Part shown: positions 1 to 5,418 of the stretch, piece after piece
Layout of the letters: each line of letters starts with the position of its first letter
How positions within the stretch are numbered: position 1 is the first letter of the stretch
Source: a virus
Virus record (IMG/VR): IMGVR_UViG_3300036857_000207
Span: 1-33,145 of that record
Direction: 5' to 3' (one strand)
DNA: 33,145 bases
Position numbers and translations under genes: made by a program
The notes under the pieces: generated by a model
Database searches by the model: none
Told to the model about the DNA's origin: nothing
Seen by the model: only the letters and a program-made list of their open reading frames with translations

Positions 1-127
1 AATCGTCTACGAAGTGACCGGGCTGCGATCGTGGCGGCGCCGCTGGGCCGGCGGCACCGGCGGCACGTGGACGGCGTGGATCCAACTCACTGATTCGGAC
101 GGCTTCATCGTCGACGGCGTGCTGCCC
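1..127. repeat. 127-bp exact repeat, copy 1 (copy 2 at 32621-32747)
   Basis: Every base from 1 to 127 matches 32621-32747, and identity breaks at base 128 (g against a). The copy begins at the first base of the window and is exactly 127 long, the size of a common assembler k-mer. This suggests an assembly-graph overlap, meaning circular closure or a variant branch, rather than a biological element. Confidence 0.95.
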
Positions 128-661
128 GCGCGACTAAGGCAGAGCGGGCAGTTCAATACGGTCAGCGACTTCAACGCCGCGACTCTCAACGGCTGGTACA
201 CCGTCCTGCCAGGCGCCGCGAATCGCCCGCCCCGCAACAGCGGCTACGACTACTGGATCGTCAGCGTCGCGGCGTGGGACGGCGCGCAGATCCACCAGTA
301 CGCCGCCGAGCTGTGGGGCGAGCTGATCTTCCGCCGCCGCTGCCAGAACGGCACTTGGCAAAACTGGGTGCAGCTCTCGCCCGACGTCGCCGTCGACCAG
401 ACCTACCGCCGCGCGATCGGCGGCATCGTCAACTCAACGCTCGACGGCGCCGGCACGATCCGCGTCAACTTCGCGCGGCCCGTCGCGAACCTCGCCGCCG
501 TCACGGTCACAAACTTAGGCACCGGCCAGCTCAACCGCATCTACTCCGCGGTCGGCTACGACGTCAACGGCTTCACGATCGCCGGATGGGAGCTCAACAA
601 CACGCCCTCCGCTAACGGGCAGGTGCAGGTGGCGTGGATCGCGCTCGTTGACACCGCCTAA
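2..661 (+). CDS. Receptor-binding tail fibre, C-terminal part (5' end outside the window)
   Basis: The frame is open from base 2, so the gene enters from the left; 219 residues are visible. The segment around RRRWAGGTGGTWTAWIQL is the end of one knob-like module, a full second module follows (LPARL, SDFNAATLNGWYTVLP, then FRRRCQNGTWQNWVQL), and the last 85 residues form a beta-rich tip ending in VQVAWIALVDTA. The G-W-Y ... R ... W-x-x-W layout resembles pyocin-knob modules of tail fibres. The protein is homologous to the fibre that runs off the right end: bases 1-127 equal 32621-32747 exactly, and 128-525 align to 32748-33145 without a gap. It may be the same gene (circular genome, variant allele) or a tandem paralogue. 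The tip resembles that of the 994-1527 product. Role: probably host recognition at the tail tip. Confidence 0.8.
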   Translation: MVYEVTGLRSWRRRWAGGTGGTWTAWIQLTDSDGFIVDGVLPARLRQSGQFNTVSDFNAATLNGWYTVLPGAANRPPRNSGYDYWIVSVAAWDGAQIHQYAAELWGELIFRRRCQNGTWQNWVQLSPDVAVDQTYRRAIGGIVNSTLDGAGTIRVNFARPVANLAAVTVTNLGTGQLNRIYSAVGYDVNGFTIAGWELNNTPSANGQVQVAWIALVDTA

Positions 662-676
662 CGAAAGGAGCAAGCG

Positions 677-994
677 ATGACGTACCTCGGCCAGTCGGCC
701 ATCGCGGGAAACCAGTCGATGGCGGCGCGGGTCGCGCAATGCGCCGCGCAACAGGAAATCCCGAACCCCGACCAGTGGACGAGCGTCAACCGCCGGACGT
801 GGGCGGCCTCTCCGGGCTGGGATGATGCCTGGGCCTCAGCGCTCGCGTCGCACGAGGACAACCCGAGCTACGACCCCGGCGCCGACGAGGCCGTGATTAC
901 CGACGCGATGATCCTCTCGGAGGTGCAGGCGATCATGCCCGAGCCGGTCGCCGCGGCCGCGCCGATCACGGCGCCGACCGGAGGCGGCGCGTGA
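677..994 (+). CDS. Small conserved-looking phage protein after the fibre, function unknown
   Basis: It encodes 105 residues, starting at an ATG 7 nt after a clear Shine-Dalgarno (AAAGGAG, 663-669). It begins MTYLGQSAIAGNQSMAARVAQ, has two Trp-rich segments (DQWTSVNRRTW, PGWDDAWASAL) and a Pro/Ala-rich tail. There are no membrane segment, Cys pairs or recognised domain. Position between fibre genes and lysis cassette suggests a minor tail-tip or fibre-assembly protein. This is placement only; I do not recognise a family with certainty. Confidence 0.8.
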   Translation: MTYLGQSAIAGNQSMAARVAQCAAQQEIPNPDQWTSVNRRTWAASPGWDDAWASALASHEDNPSYDPGADEAVITDAMILSEVQAIMPEPVAAAAPITAPTGGGA

Positions 995-1527
995 TGGCCG
1001 CCGTCGAGCCGCTCGGCGCGACGCCGACCTACGGCTTCCCGTATCCCGAGCTCGACGACCCGGCGAACGTGCCGCTCGATATGCAGGAGCTCGCGAACGC
1101 GGTCGACGCCGCGCTCGCCGGCGAAGCGAATGCGCGCGGCAACGCCGTCGCCGGCGAGGCGAACGCCCGGCAGCAGGCCGACGCGGCGCTCGGCGGCCGA
1201 ATCGACGGCGAGACGGCCGCACGTCAGAACGCCGACAACGCGCACGACAACCGGCTGAACGCGCTCGAGGCGCGCGCCCGCGCGGTCGGCGGCGCGACCG
1301 TCATTCACTTCGACACCGGCGCCGCCCGGATCCCCTACCCCGCCGGCACCAACGCCGCCGCGACGCTCGGCGCGACCGTCTGCAACGCCGACCCGGCGAC
1401 AGCCAACGCCTGGTTCAGCGCGGTCGGCTGGGACGCCAACGGGATCAACGTCTACGGCTGGAACAGCGACAACACGCCGCTGCACAACCGCGACCTGAAG
1501 ATCGCGTGGACGGCGGTGGTCACATGA
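994..1527 (+). CDS. Second fibre-like protein with coiled-coil stalk and fibre-type tip
   Basis: It encodes 177 residues. The ATG at 994 overlaps the previous stop by one base (TGATG), with GGAGG at 980-984; a GTG at 991 is the alternative. The N-terminus (YGFPYPELDDPANVPLDMQELANAV) is the type seen at the start of minor tail and fibre proteins. Residues about 30-95 are Ala/Asn/Arg-rich with heptad character and imperfect repeats (AGEANARGNAVAGEANARQQ), a likely trimeric coiled coil. The C-terminus (FSAVGWDANG, GWNSDNTP, KIAWTAVV) matches the tip of the fibre at 2-661. It probably forms a short side fibre or spike sharing the receptor-binding fold. Confidence 0.8.
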   Translation: MAAVEPLGATPTYGFPYPELDDPANVPLDMQELANAVDAALAGEANARGNAVAGEANARQQADAALGGRIDGETAARQNADNAHDNRLNALEARARAVGGATVIHFDTGAARIPYPAGTNAAATLGATVCNADPATANAWFSAVGWDANGINVYGWNSDNTPLHNRDLKIAWTAVVT

Positions 1528-2471
1528 GCCCGAACTGGAACAGCGAGACGCCGCGCGGCGCGCCGATGGTCGACGTGCCGTGGCTCGGCCCGTTCTACCC
1601 GCCCGACGCGAGCTCGAGCGGGAAGGCGCCGTCGCCGGCGAGCGACGTCTTCGTCGCGCTCAAGCGGACGTTGGGGCACCTTGGCGCGTGGCCGTGGGAC
1701 CCCGACGGCTACGACCGGACCTTCTCGAACGACTTCGCGCACGGGTCGAGCCGTGGGCCCGGCATCGCCGGCGTGCAGAAGTGGGCCAAGATCGAGCCGA
1801 CGGGCTGGATCGGCACCTCGACCTGGAACTTCCTTCGCAGCGTCACGATCCAGTCATGGAAGCCGCACGCCGGCGAGCACGCCTTCGACGCCTACAGCGT
1901 CAACCTCGTGCAGAAGGCGGCGAAGCTGCCGCCCTACGTCGAACCGCCGCCGCCGCCGACGCCGAGCAAGAGCCCACGCCAGCTCGCGCTCGACCACATG
2001 CAGGCCCGGCTCGGCTACACCGAGCAACCCGCCAACTCGAACTGCGACAACCGGAGCGATGGCATCAGGACGTCGCAGGACCACTGCGCCGGCGGCGGCA
2101 CGTGGCTGCGCTACCAGCCGTGGTGCGGCTGCTGGTGCTACTACGCGCTCGAGACGGCCGGCGTCGCGAAGCTCGACTCGTCGCTCGCGAGCGTCTCGCA
2201 GATCCAGCAGTACGCCCGATCGGCGAGCAAGTGCTATCGCGGCTGGACGACCGACCGGTCGAAGGTCAAGCCGGGCGACCTCGTGACGATGGGCGGCGCC
2301 GCTCACGTCGAGATGGTCCGCGGCTTCGACGGCTCGACGACGCTCACCTACGGCGGCAACACGTCGTCGGGCACGAGCGGCTCGCAATCCAACGGGGGCG
2401 GCGCCTACGCCCGTTCCCGCTATCCCTCGGAGGTGGACGGCTATGCGCTCATCCGATACCCCGGCGAGTGA
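1524..2471 (+). CDS. Endolysin: wall-binding-like N-terminus plus CHAP/NlpC-type amidase
   Basis: It encodes 315 residues; the ATG at 1524 overlaps the previous stop by 4 nt (ATGA). Residues about 35-115 (LKRTLGHLGAWPWDP..., GVQKWAKIEPTGWIGTSTWNFL) resemble a peptidoglycan-binding repeat domain. A Pro-rich linker (PPPPPTPSKSP, about 141-150) leads to a cysteine-peptidase-like domain with PWCGCWCYYALETAGV (Cys 201, 203, 205), KPGDLV (about 249-254), AHVEMV (His 261) and YGGNTS (Asn 279). This is the Cys-His-Asn order of CHAP/NlpC-type wall hydrolases. It should cut host peptidoglycan at lysis. There is no signal peptide, so export would depend on a holin, and membrane-protein genes follow directly. 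Which Cys is catalytic is not settled. Confidence 0.88.
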   Translation: MSPNWNSETPRGAPMVDVPWLGPFYPPDASSSGKAPSPASDVFVALKRTLGHLGAWPWDPDGYDRTFSNDFAHGSSRGPGIAGVQKWAKIEPTGWIGTSTWNFLRSVTIQSWKPHAGEHAFDAYSVNLVQKAAKLPPYVEPPPPPTPSKSPRQLALDHMQARLGYTEQPANSNCDNRSDGIRTSQDHCAGGGTWLRYQPWCGCWCYYALETAGVAKLDSSLASVSQIQQYARSASKCYRGWTTDRSKVKPGDLVTMGGAAHVEMVRGFDGSTTLTYGGNTSSGTSGSQSNGGGAYARSRYPSEVDGYALIRYPGE

Positions 2472-2673
2472 CCGCGACGAGCTCGAGGCCGGCGAGCAGG
2501 GACCCGTCGACTGGTCGCAAGAGGAAGGAAGCGACGACCGGCTGAGCGGCGAGGCCGCCGAGCGGCTCGAGCGGCGCGAGCATCGCGCCGGCGACGAGCT
2601 CGGCGGCGAAGCCGAGCTCGAGCTCGACGATGACGACCAGGCCGACGACGACGAGCTCGTCGACGAGCCGTGA
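2443..2673 (+). CDS. Small, very acidic protein in the lysis cassette, unknown
   Basis: It encodes 76 residues; the ATG at 2443 lies inside the last codons of the endolysin (29-nt overlap). It is strongly acidic (ELELDDDDQADDDELVDEP at the end) and has a charged helical middle (LSGEAAERLERREHRAGDEL). There is no hydrophobic stretch or Cys. The next gene starts on the base after its stop. The sequence is mostly a charged low-complexity helix. Function unknown; its place suggests a lysis accessory role at most. Confidence 0.6.
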   Translation: MRSSDTPASDRDELEAGEQGPVDWSQEEGSDDRLSGEAAERLERREHRAGDELGGEAELELDDDDQADDDELVDEP

Positions 2674-2877
2674 GTGACCGCCGACGAGCTCGCCGCGCTT
2701 GGCGCCGTGCTATCCGGCGTTGGCGCCGTCTGCTCGTCGGCGCTGGTCCTGCACCGCGTGCGCCGGCGGGCCGAGCGTGACTGCGACAAACGGATCGACG
2801 AGCTGCACCGCGAGCTCGAGCGCGGCGTGCGCATAGGAAGGGGCGACCATGAGACGACGAATCCCGATCCCGACTAG
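2674..2877 (+). CDS. Small single-pass membrane protein with basic cytoplasmic helix, holin-like or lysis regulator
   Basis: It encodes 67 residues, starting at the GTG adjoining the previous stop. One hydrophobic helix (about 6-27, LAALGAVLSGVGAVCSSALVL) is followed by a charged helix rich in Arg and Glu (HRVRRRAERDCDKRIDELHREL). One membrane pass and a charged tail fit small phage holins or antiholins, but no family signature is visible. It overlaps the next gene by 29 nt and belongs to the lysis operon. Confidence 0.65.
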   Translation: MTADELAALGAVLSGVGAVCSSALVLHRVRRRAERDCDKRIDELHRELERGVRIGRGDHETTNPDPD

Positions 2878-3169
2878 ACAGCTCGCCGCGATGCTCGCCG
2901 TGCTCGTGCTCGCCGGCTCGTGCGGCTTCCTCTCGGCGACGGCGCTCGGCACCGGCGCGGCTGACCCGACGCGAACCGTGACGATCGACGTCGGCGCCGG
3001 CGCGACGGGCCCGCAAGGCCCGCAGGGGCCGCCGGGCCCGAAGGGCGACCCGGGCCCGCCGGGACAGGCCGGCAGCTTCGACGACTGCCCTGCCGGCTAC
3101 GAGCTCGCCGACCTCGTGATTAACCACCCCGGAGGGCACGTCACCGTCCTAACGTGCCTCAAGACGTGA
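2849..3169 (+). CDS. Membrane-anchored or lipoprotein with collagen-like triple-helix repeat
   Basis: It encodes 106 residues; the ATG at 2849 follows an AGGAAGGGG ribosome site. The N-terminus has basic residues then a hydrophobic segment (about 10-28, LAAMLAVLVLAGSCGFL); the AGSC stretch is a weak lipobox, so it may be a lipoprotein or a signal anchor. A run of Gly-X-Y triplets follows (about 53-74, GPQGPQGPPGPKGDPG...), a short collagen-like helix. The C-terminus has two Cys (DDCPAGYELADLV, VLTCLKT) that could form a disulfide outside the cell. Collagen-like repeats are known in phage fibres; one tethered to the envelope within a lysis cassette is unusual. Function unknown. Confidence 0.75.
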   Translation: MRRRIPIPTRQLAAMLAVLVLAGSCGFLSATALGTGAADPTRTVTIDVGAGATGPQGPQGPPGPKGDPGPPGQAGSFDDCPAGYELADLVINHPGGHVTVLTCLKT

Positions 3170-3438
3170 CCCGCTCGACGCATTCGCTCGTCGCGCTCGT
3201 GCTCGCCGTCGGCGTCGCGTTCGCGCTCGTCGTGCTCGCGATCGGCGCGGCCGTGACCGAGGCCGGCCTCGGCACCGGCAGCCTGTCGGCCGAGTCGTCG
3301 ACGCTTCTCTCGACGGCGCTCGGCGCCGCTATCGGCGCCGTCGCGACATACCTCGGCGGCCGAATCACGAGCTCGAGCTCGACGCCGCCGGCCGACGTCG
3401 ACGCGCCGACCGAGCCGCGCTGGCGACCCGAGGACTAG
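3166..3438 (+). CDS. Probable holin, two transmembrane helices
   Basis: It encodes 90 residues from GTG at 3166, which gives the GTGA overlap usual in this genome (GTG at 3154 would add 4 residues). Two hydrophobic helices (about 6-29, LVALVLAVGVAFALVVLAIGAA; about 46-65, LLSTALGAAIGAVATYLGG) are separated by a short polar turn. A polar tail follows (SSSSTPPADVDAPTEPRWRPED). Size, two passes, charged tail and place at the end of the endolysin operon just before a terminator fit a class II holin, which would open the membrane for the endolysin. Assignment rests on topology and context, not on a family match. Confidence 0.72.
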   Translation: MTRSTHSLVALVLAVGVAFALVVLAIGAAVTEAGLGTGSLSAESSTLLSTALGAAIGAVATYLGGRITSSSSTPPADVDAPTEPRWRPED

Positions 3439-3513
3439 GCACGCAATTCCGACCACCGGACGGCGTACCATGCGCGCCGCGTTCTGCAGACGCTGTCGGT
3501 AGTTGGTGCTGCG

Positions 3514-3545
3514 CGGCCCGGGCTGTCACCCGGGCCGTTGCTTTT
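3514..3545 (+). terminator. Intrinsic terminator after the late/lysis operon
   Basis: A perfect 9-bp stem CGGCCCGGG / CCCGGGCCG (3514-3522 with 3529-3537) and a 6-nt loop precede TTGCTTTT. It ends the rightward late operon and overlaps the last codons of the convergent minus-strand gene. Confidence 0.8.
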
Positions 3546-3798
3546 CGCCGCCGCCGCGGCGCTTGCGGGCCCTGTCGATCCAGTCGCTGACCCAGCCGGG
3601 GCTAACCTCGAGCGCCTCGGCGATCGCGCTCTGCGGGCAGCCCGACTCGTTCAGCTCGAGCGCGAAGTCCTGCAGTTCCTGCAGCGAGTCGTCGGCCTCG
3701 TCCCTCGCACGGCTGCGGATGGAGTAGAGCTTCCGAAGGTACCTCTGCTCGAGTTCGCTCAATGCCCGCCCGCGCGGCCGGCCGCCCTTCCTCTCCAT
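3526..3798 (-). CDS. Small helix-turn-helix DNA-binding protein, candidate repressor or switch regulator
   Basis: It encodes 90 residues from ATG at 3798 (reading leftwards), with no strong ribosome site upstream. An Arg/Gly-rich start (MERKGGRPRGRALSELEQRYLRKLY) and a charged helix precede a helix-turn-helix (about 52-80, CPQSAIAEALEVSPGWVSDWIDRARKRR). The geometry is that of the sigma-4 or Trp-repressor-like HTH in small phage regulators. It is the only minus-strand gene next to the control region and diverges from the early operon at 4296, the usual place of an immunity repressor or late activator. No separate repressor gene is otherwise recognisable. Which role applies is open. Confidence 0.78.
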   Translation of the reverse strand: MERKGGRPRGRALSELEQRYLRKLYSIRSRARDEADDSLQELQDFALELNESGCPQSAIAEALEVSPGWVSDWIDRARKRRGGGEKQRPG

Positions 3799-4052
3799 CG
3801 CGGCGCACCGTATGCGCTACGCCGTAAAGGGTTTCACCCGGTCCAACGGGGGATTGCCTGACGAAACGCCCGCAAACTGCGCGCTCTCTCGACTTGACGC
3901 ATCTAGACCAGGGCGCGACAGCGGACTAGTCTCGTTGGCTTGCGAGCCCTCCTTCCAGTCGTGACAACCGAGCAGGCGTGGGACTGGTGGTGATCGAGGG
4001 TGGCGAACGACGGATCGGGGCAGGCTGGCATCGCGAACGTGGCTCGAGAGCG

Positions 4053-4095
4053 GAGCGGCCCGGCAGCAACCCTGGAAGGAGGCGCCGGGCCGCTC
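4053..4095. other. Long GC-rich hairpin in the control region
   Basis: A perfect 12-bp stem GAGCGGCCCGGC / GCCGGGCCGCTC (4053-4064 with 4084-4095) closes a 19-nt loop that contains GGAAGGAGG, a Shine-Dalgarno-like stretch without a start codon at the right distance. There is no T tract, so it is not a normal terminator. It could be part of a leader or small RNA, or a protein-bound cruciform. Function unknown. Confidence 0.6.
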
Positions 4096-4105
4096 TGCGG
4101 CGATC

Positions 4106-4134
4106 TTGACAGCCGAACGCGGCGCCGCTCGTGT
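4106..4134 (+). promoter_or_regulatory. Possible sigma-70-type promoter
   Basis: A perfect -35 box TTGACA (4106-4111) is followed after 17 bp by TCGTGT (4129-4134), a poor -10. If used, the transcript would start near 4141 and run through the 10-bp repeat array. It is listed because of the exact -35 match; the -10 is weak. Confidence 0.3.
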
Positions 4135-4181
4135 GCGACCGAGGCGAAAGTTCCCGCAACGAGCGGCGTTTCCGTTGAGGC

Positions 4182-4251
4182 CGTCACGAAGCGTCACCCG
4201 CCATCACCCGCCATCACCCGCCGTCACCAGCCGTCACACGCCGTCATCGCG
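4182..4251. repeat. Seven-unit, 10-bp-phased CGTCAC array upstream of the early promoter
   Basis: Sites start at 4182, 4192, 4202, 4212, 4222, 4232 and 4242. They read CGTCAC, CGTCAC, CATCAC, CATCAC, CGTCAC, CGTCAC, CGTCAT, each followed by 4 less conserved bases (often CCGC). The period is exactly 10 bp, about one helical turn, so a protein could bind side by side along one DNA face. The last unit ends 9 bp before the -35 box at 4256. The same sites with the same period occur in attP at 7308-7343 and 7392-7427. Confidence 0.85.
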
Positions 4252-4255
4252 GCAC

Positions 4256-4284
4256 CTGACACGTCGACGAGTGTGCGCTAGAAC
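4256..4284 (+). promoter_or_regulatory. Early promoter, probably with a nearly leaderless transcript
   Basis: The -35 box CTGACA (4256-4261), a 17-bp spacer and the -10 box TAGAAC (4279-4284) would start RNA near 4291, about 5 nt before the ATG at 4296. There is no ribosome site before that ATG, which fits a leaderless or near-leaderless mRNA, common in actinobacteria. The CGTCAC array lies directly upstream, so activation or repression by its binding protein is likely. Confidence 0.55.
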
Positions 4285-4295
4285 CGGCGTCCCCG

Positions 4296-4709
4296 ATGCA
4301 GCCGACCGACGCGCACCTGTTCCTGCCGATCGAGCTCGAGCCGCTGCAGCGCTTCCGATCGGTCGACGCGTTCTACGCCGACGACGAGCGCCGCCGGCGC
4401 AGCCCCGAGTGGGACTACGGCGTCGCCTGGCGTTCGAGCGCCGACGAGCTGTGGCCGCGCTGGCGCGTCTCGTGGGTCGTCGCGACCGGCGATGTCTACG
4501 CCGTGAAGATCGCGCGCGACCCGCTCGTGCTGCTGCTCGGCGTCGTGCCGCCGCTCGGCGAGTACCCCTACGGCGAGGGCTCGGCCGCGTGGCACGACTT
4601 CGCGCGCGTGCAGCCGGTCGAGCGGGTGCTCGCCGGCTGGGCCGAGCTCGACGAGCAGGTGCTCGGCTGGGTCGTCGAGAGGATCGCCGCCGAAGGGTTC
4701 GACACGTGA
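4296..4709 (+). CDS. First early protein, function unknown
   Basis: It encodes 137 residues from ATG at 4296. It is rich in aromatic residues: FLPIELEPLQRFRSVDAFYADDERR, SPEWDYGVAWRS, PRWRVSWVVATGDVYAVKI, then a hydrophobic strand (PLVLLLGVVPP) and a charged C-terminal helix. It looks like a compact alpha/beta protein without membrane segments or Cys. Similar small proteins are common early genes in actinophages and lack a known function. The next gene overlaps by 4 nt. Confidence 0.82.
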   Translation: MQPTDAHLFLPIELEPLQRFRSVDAFYADDERRRRSPEWDYGVAWRSSADELWPRWRVSWVVATGDVYAVKIARDPLVLLLGVVPPLGEYPYGEGSAAWHDFARVQPVERVLAGWAELDEQVLGWVVERIAAEGFDT

Positions 4710-4954
4710 GCGACGACCTCGTCGCGATGCGGCTATCCGTACAGCCGACGGCGCGGGACGGCCGCTACGTCCCGCCGATCAACCTGCGCGAGCAGCACGT
4801 GAGCCGATCGCACGCGAACATCGCCGCGCGCCTCTTCGAGGAGAGGGCGCGCGACGGGCGCCGGCTCGATCCCGAAGCGCGCCGCCCGCGGCCGCACGTT
4901 CATCCGTCCGCTGTCTCGTTCGGCTGGCCGTGGGGCCCGAGGCCGTTCGCGTGA
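4706..4954 (+). CDS. Small early protein, unknown
   Basis: It encodes 82 residues, from GTG at 4706 that overlaps the previous stop (GTGA). The frame is open far upstream, but that part is antiphase to the previous gene and ignored. The protein is basic and polar (YVPPINLREQHVSRSHANIAARLFEERARDGRRL) with a Trp/Pro C-terminus (SFGWPWGPRPFA). No domain recognised; it could bind nucleic acid, judging by charge only. Confidence 0.65.
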   Translation: MSDDLVAMRLSVQPTARDGRYVPPINLREQHVSRSHANIAARLFEERARDGRRLDPEARRPRPHVHPSAVSFGWPWGPRPFA

Positions 4955-5190
4955 GCACTGACCCGCGCTACGGCGAGCGCGTCGACGCGAACGCTGTCGC
5001 GACGATGGGCGTCGTGCTGAAGGCGCTCGTGCTGCGCGCCGGCGGCCGGATCGAGCTCACGAACGCCGAGCTCGAGGCGGCCGCGCGCGTGACCGTGCAG
5101 ACCGACGCCGACCCCGAGCTGCTCGTGATGCAGCTCGTCGACGGCGCGCCGCCCGACACGCCGCGCTTCGCCGCCGAGGCGAGCGCGTGA
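4951..5190 (+). CDS. Small early protein, unknown
   Basis: It encodes 79 residues, from GTG at 4951 with GTGA overlap (GTG 4930 is possible but would overlap more). It begins VSTDPRYGERVDANAVATMGVVLKALVLRAGGRIELTNAELE, a helix-strand-helix layout, and ends in an acidic tail. No catalytic motif is seen. Its stop overlaps the start of the excisionase-like gene, so they should be made together. Confidence 0.7.
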   Translation: MSTDPRYGERVDANAVATMGVVLKALVLRAGGRIELTNAELEAAARVTVQTDADPELLVMQLVDGAPPDTPRFAAEASA

Positions 5191-5378
5191 CCGTGACGGC
5201 CGCCGACGTCGTCTGGTTGACGAAGCTCGAGGCGGCCGCGCGTGCGCAGCTCTCCCCGTCGACGCTCGAGCGCGCGATGCGCGCCGGCGAGCTGCGCTAC
5301 AGCGGCGGCGGCGGCTACGCCGTCCGCATCCGCTCCGACTGGCTCGACGAGTGGCTCGAGCGCCGCGGCCGGCGCTAG
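5187..5378 (+). CDS. xis: Excisionase-like MerR/AlpA-type winged helix-turn-helix protein
   Basis: It encodes 63 residues, GTG start with GTGA overlap. LTKLEAAARAQLSPSTLERAMRAGEL (about 11-36) is the helix-turn-helix, followed by a wing (RYSGGGGYAVRIR) and a last helix (SDWLDEWLERRGRR), the layout of HTH_17/AlpA-type excisionases that bend DNA at attachment sites. It lies directly upstream of the integrase gene. Such proteins steer tyrosine integrases towards excision and can also regulate promoters. The phased CGTCAC sites at attP and upstream of the early promoter are candidate targets. The fold call is good; the excisionase role comes from context. Confidence 0.8.
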   Translation: MTVTAADVVWLTKLEAAARAQLSPSTLERAMRAGELRYSGGGGYAVRIRSDWLDEWLERRGRR

Positions 5379-5406
5379 CATGGCCGCTCCCTCTCATCCC
5401 CTAGCC

Positions 5407-5412
5407 AGGAGG
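5407..5412 (+). promoter_or_regulatory. Ribosome binding site that decides the integrase start
   Basis: AGGAGG lies 6 nt before GTG at 5419 in the integrase frame. An ATG at 5380 is in frame but lacks such a site, so 5419 is preferred. Confidence 0.75.
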
Positions 5413-5418
5413 CCTCGC

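Larger units (their letters stand above)
3799..4295. other. Divergent control region, no convincing gene
   Basis: These 497 bp lie between the minus-strand HTH gene and the first early gene. They hold two possible plus-strand promoters, a strong hairpin, and a 7-unit 10-bp-phased CGTCAC array next to the better promoter (each entered separately). A small palindrome GACTAGTC lies at 3924-3931. Open frames here have no ribosome sites and look like chance GC-rich frames. A leftward promoter for the HTH gene must exist, but I could not place it with confidence. Confidence 0.7.

Noticed and set aside
128-525. Diversity-generating retroelement acting on the fibre
   Set aside because: No reverse transcriptase or template repeat in the window, and differences include many synonymous changes rather than adenine-directed ones.
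3990-4110. Riboswitch of the SAM type, suggested by a GGCAGCAACC stretch
   Set aside because: Only a short resemblance; no conserved multi-stem core, and no biosynthesis gene follows.
4182-4251. CRISPR-like array
   Set aside because: The period is only 10 bp with no spacers and no cas genes; phased protein sites are a better explanation.
4106-4705. Long upstream extension of the 4706 gene from TTG at 4106
   Set aside because: This part overlaps the convincing gene 4296-4709 in another frame, is Arg/Ala-rich, and lacks a ribosome site; the GTGA-coupled start at 4706 is better.
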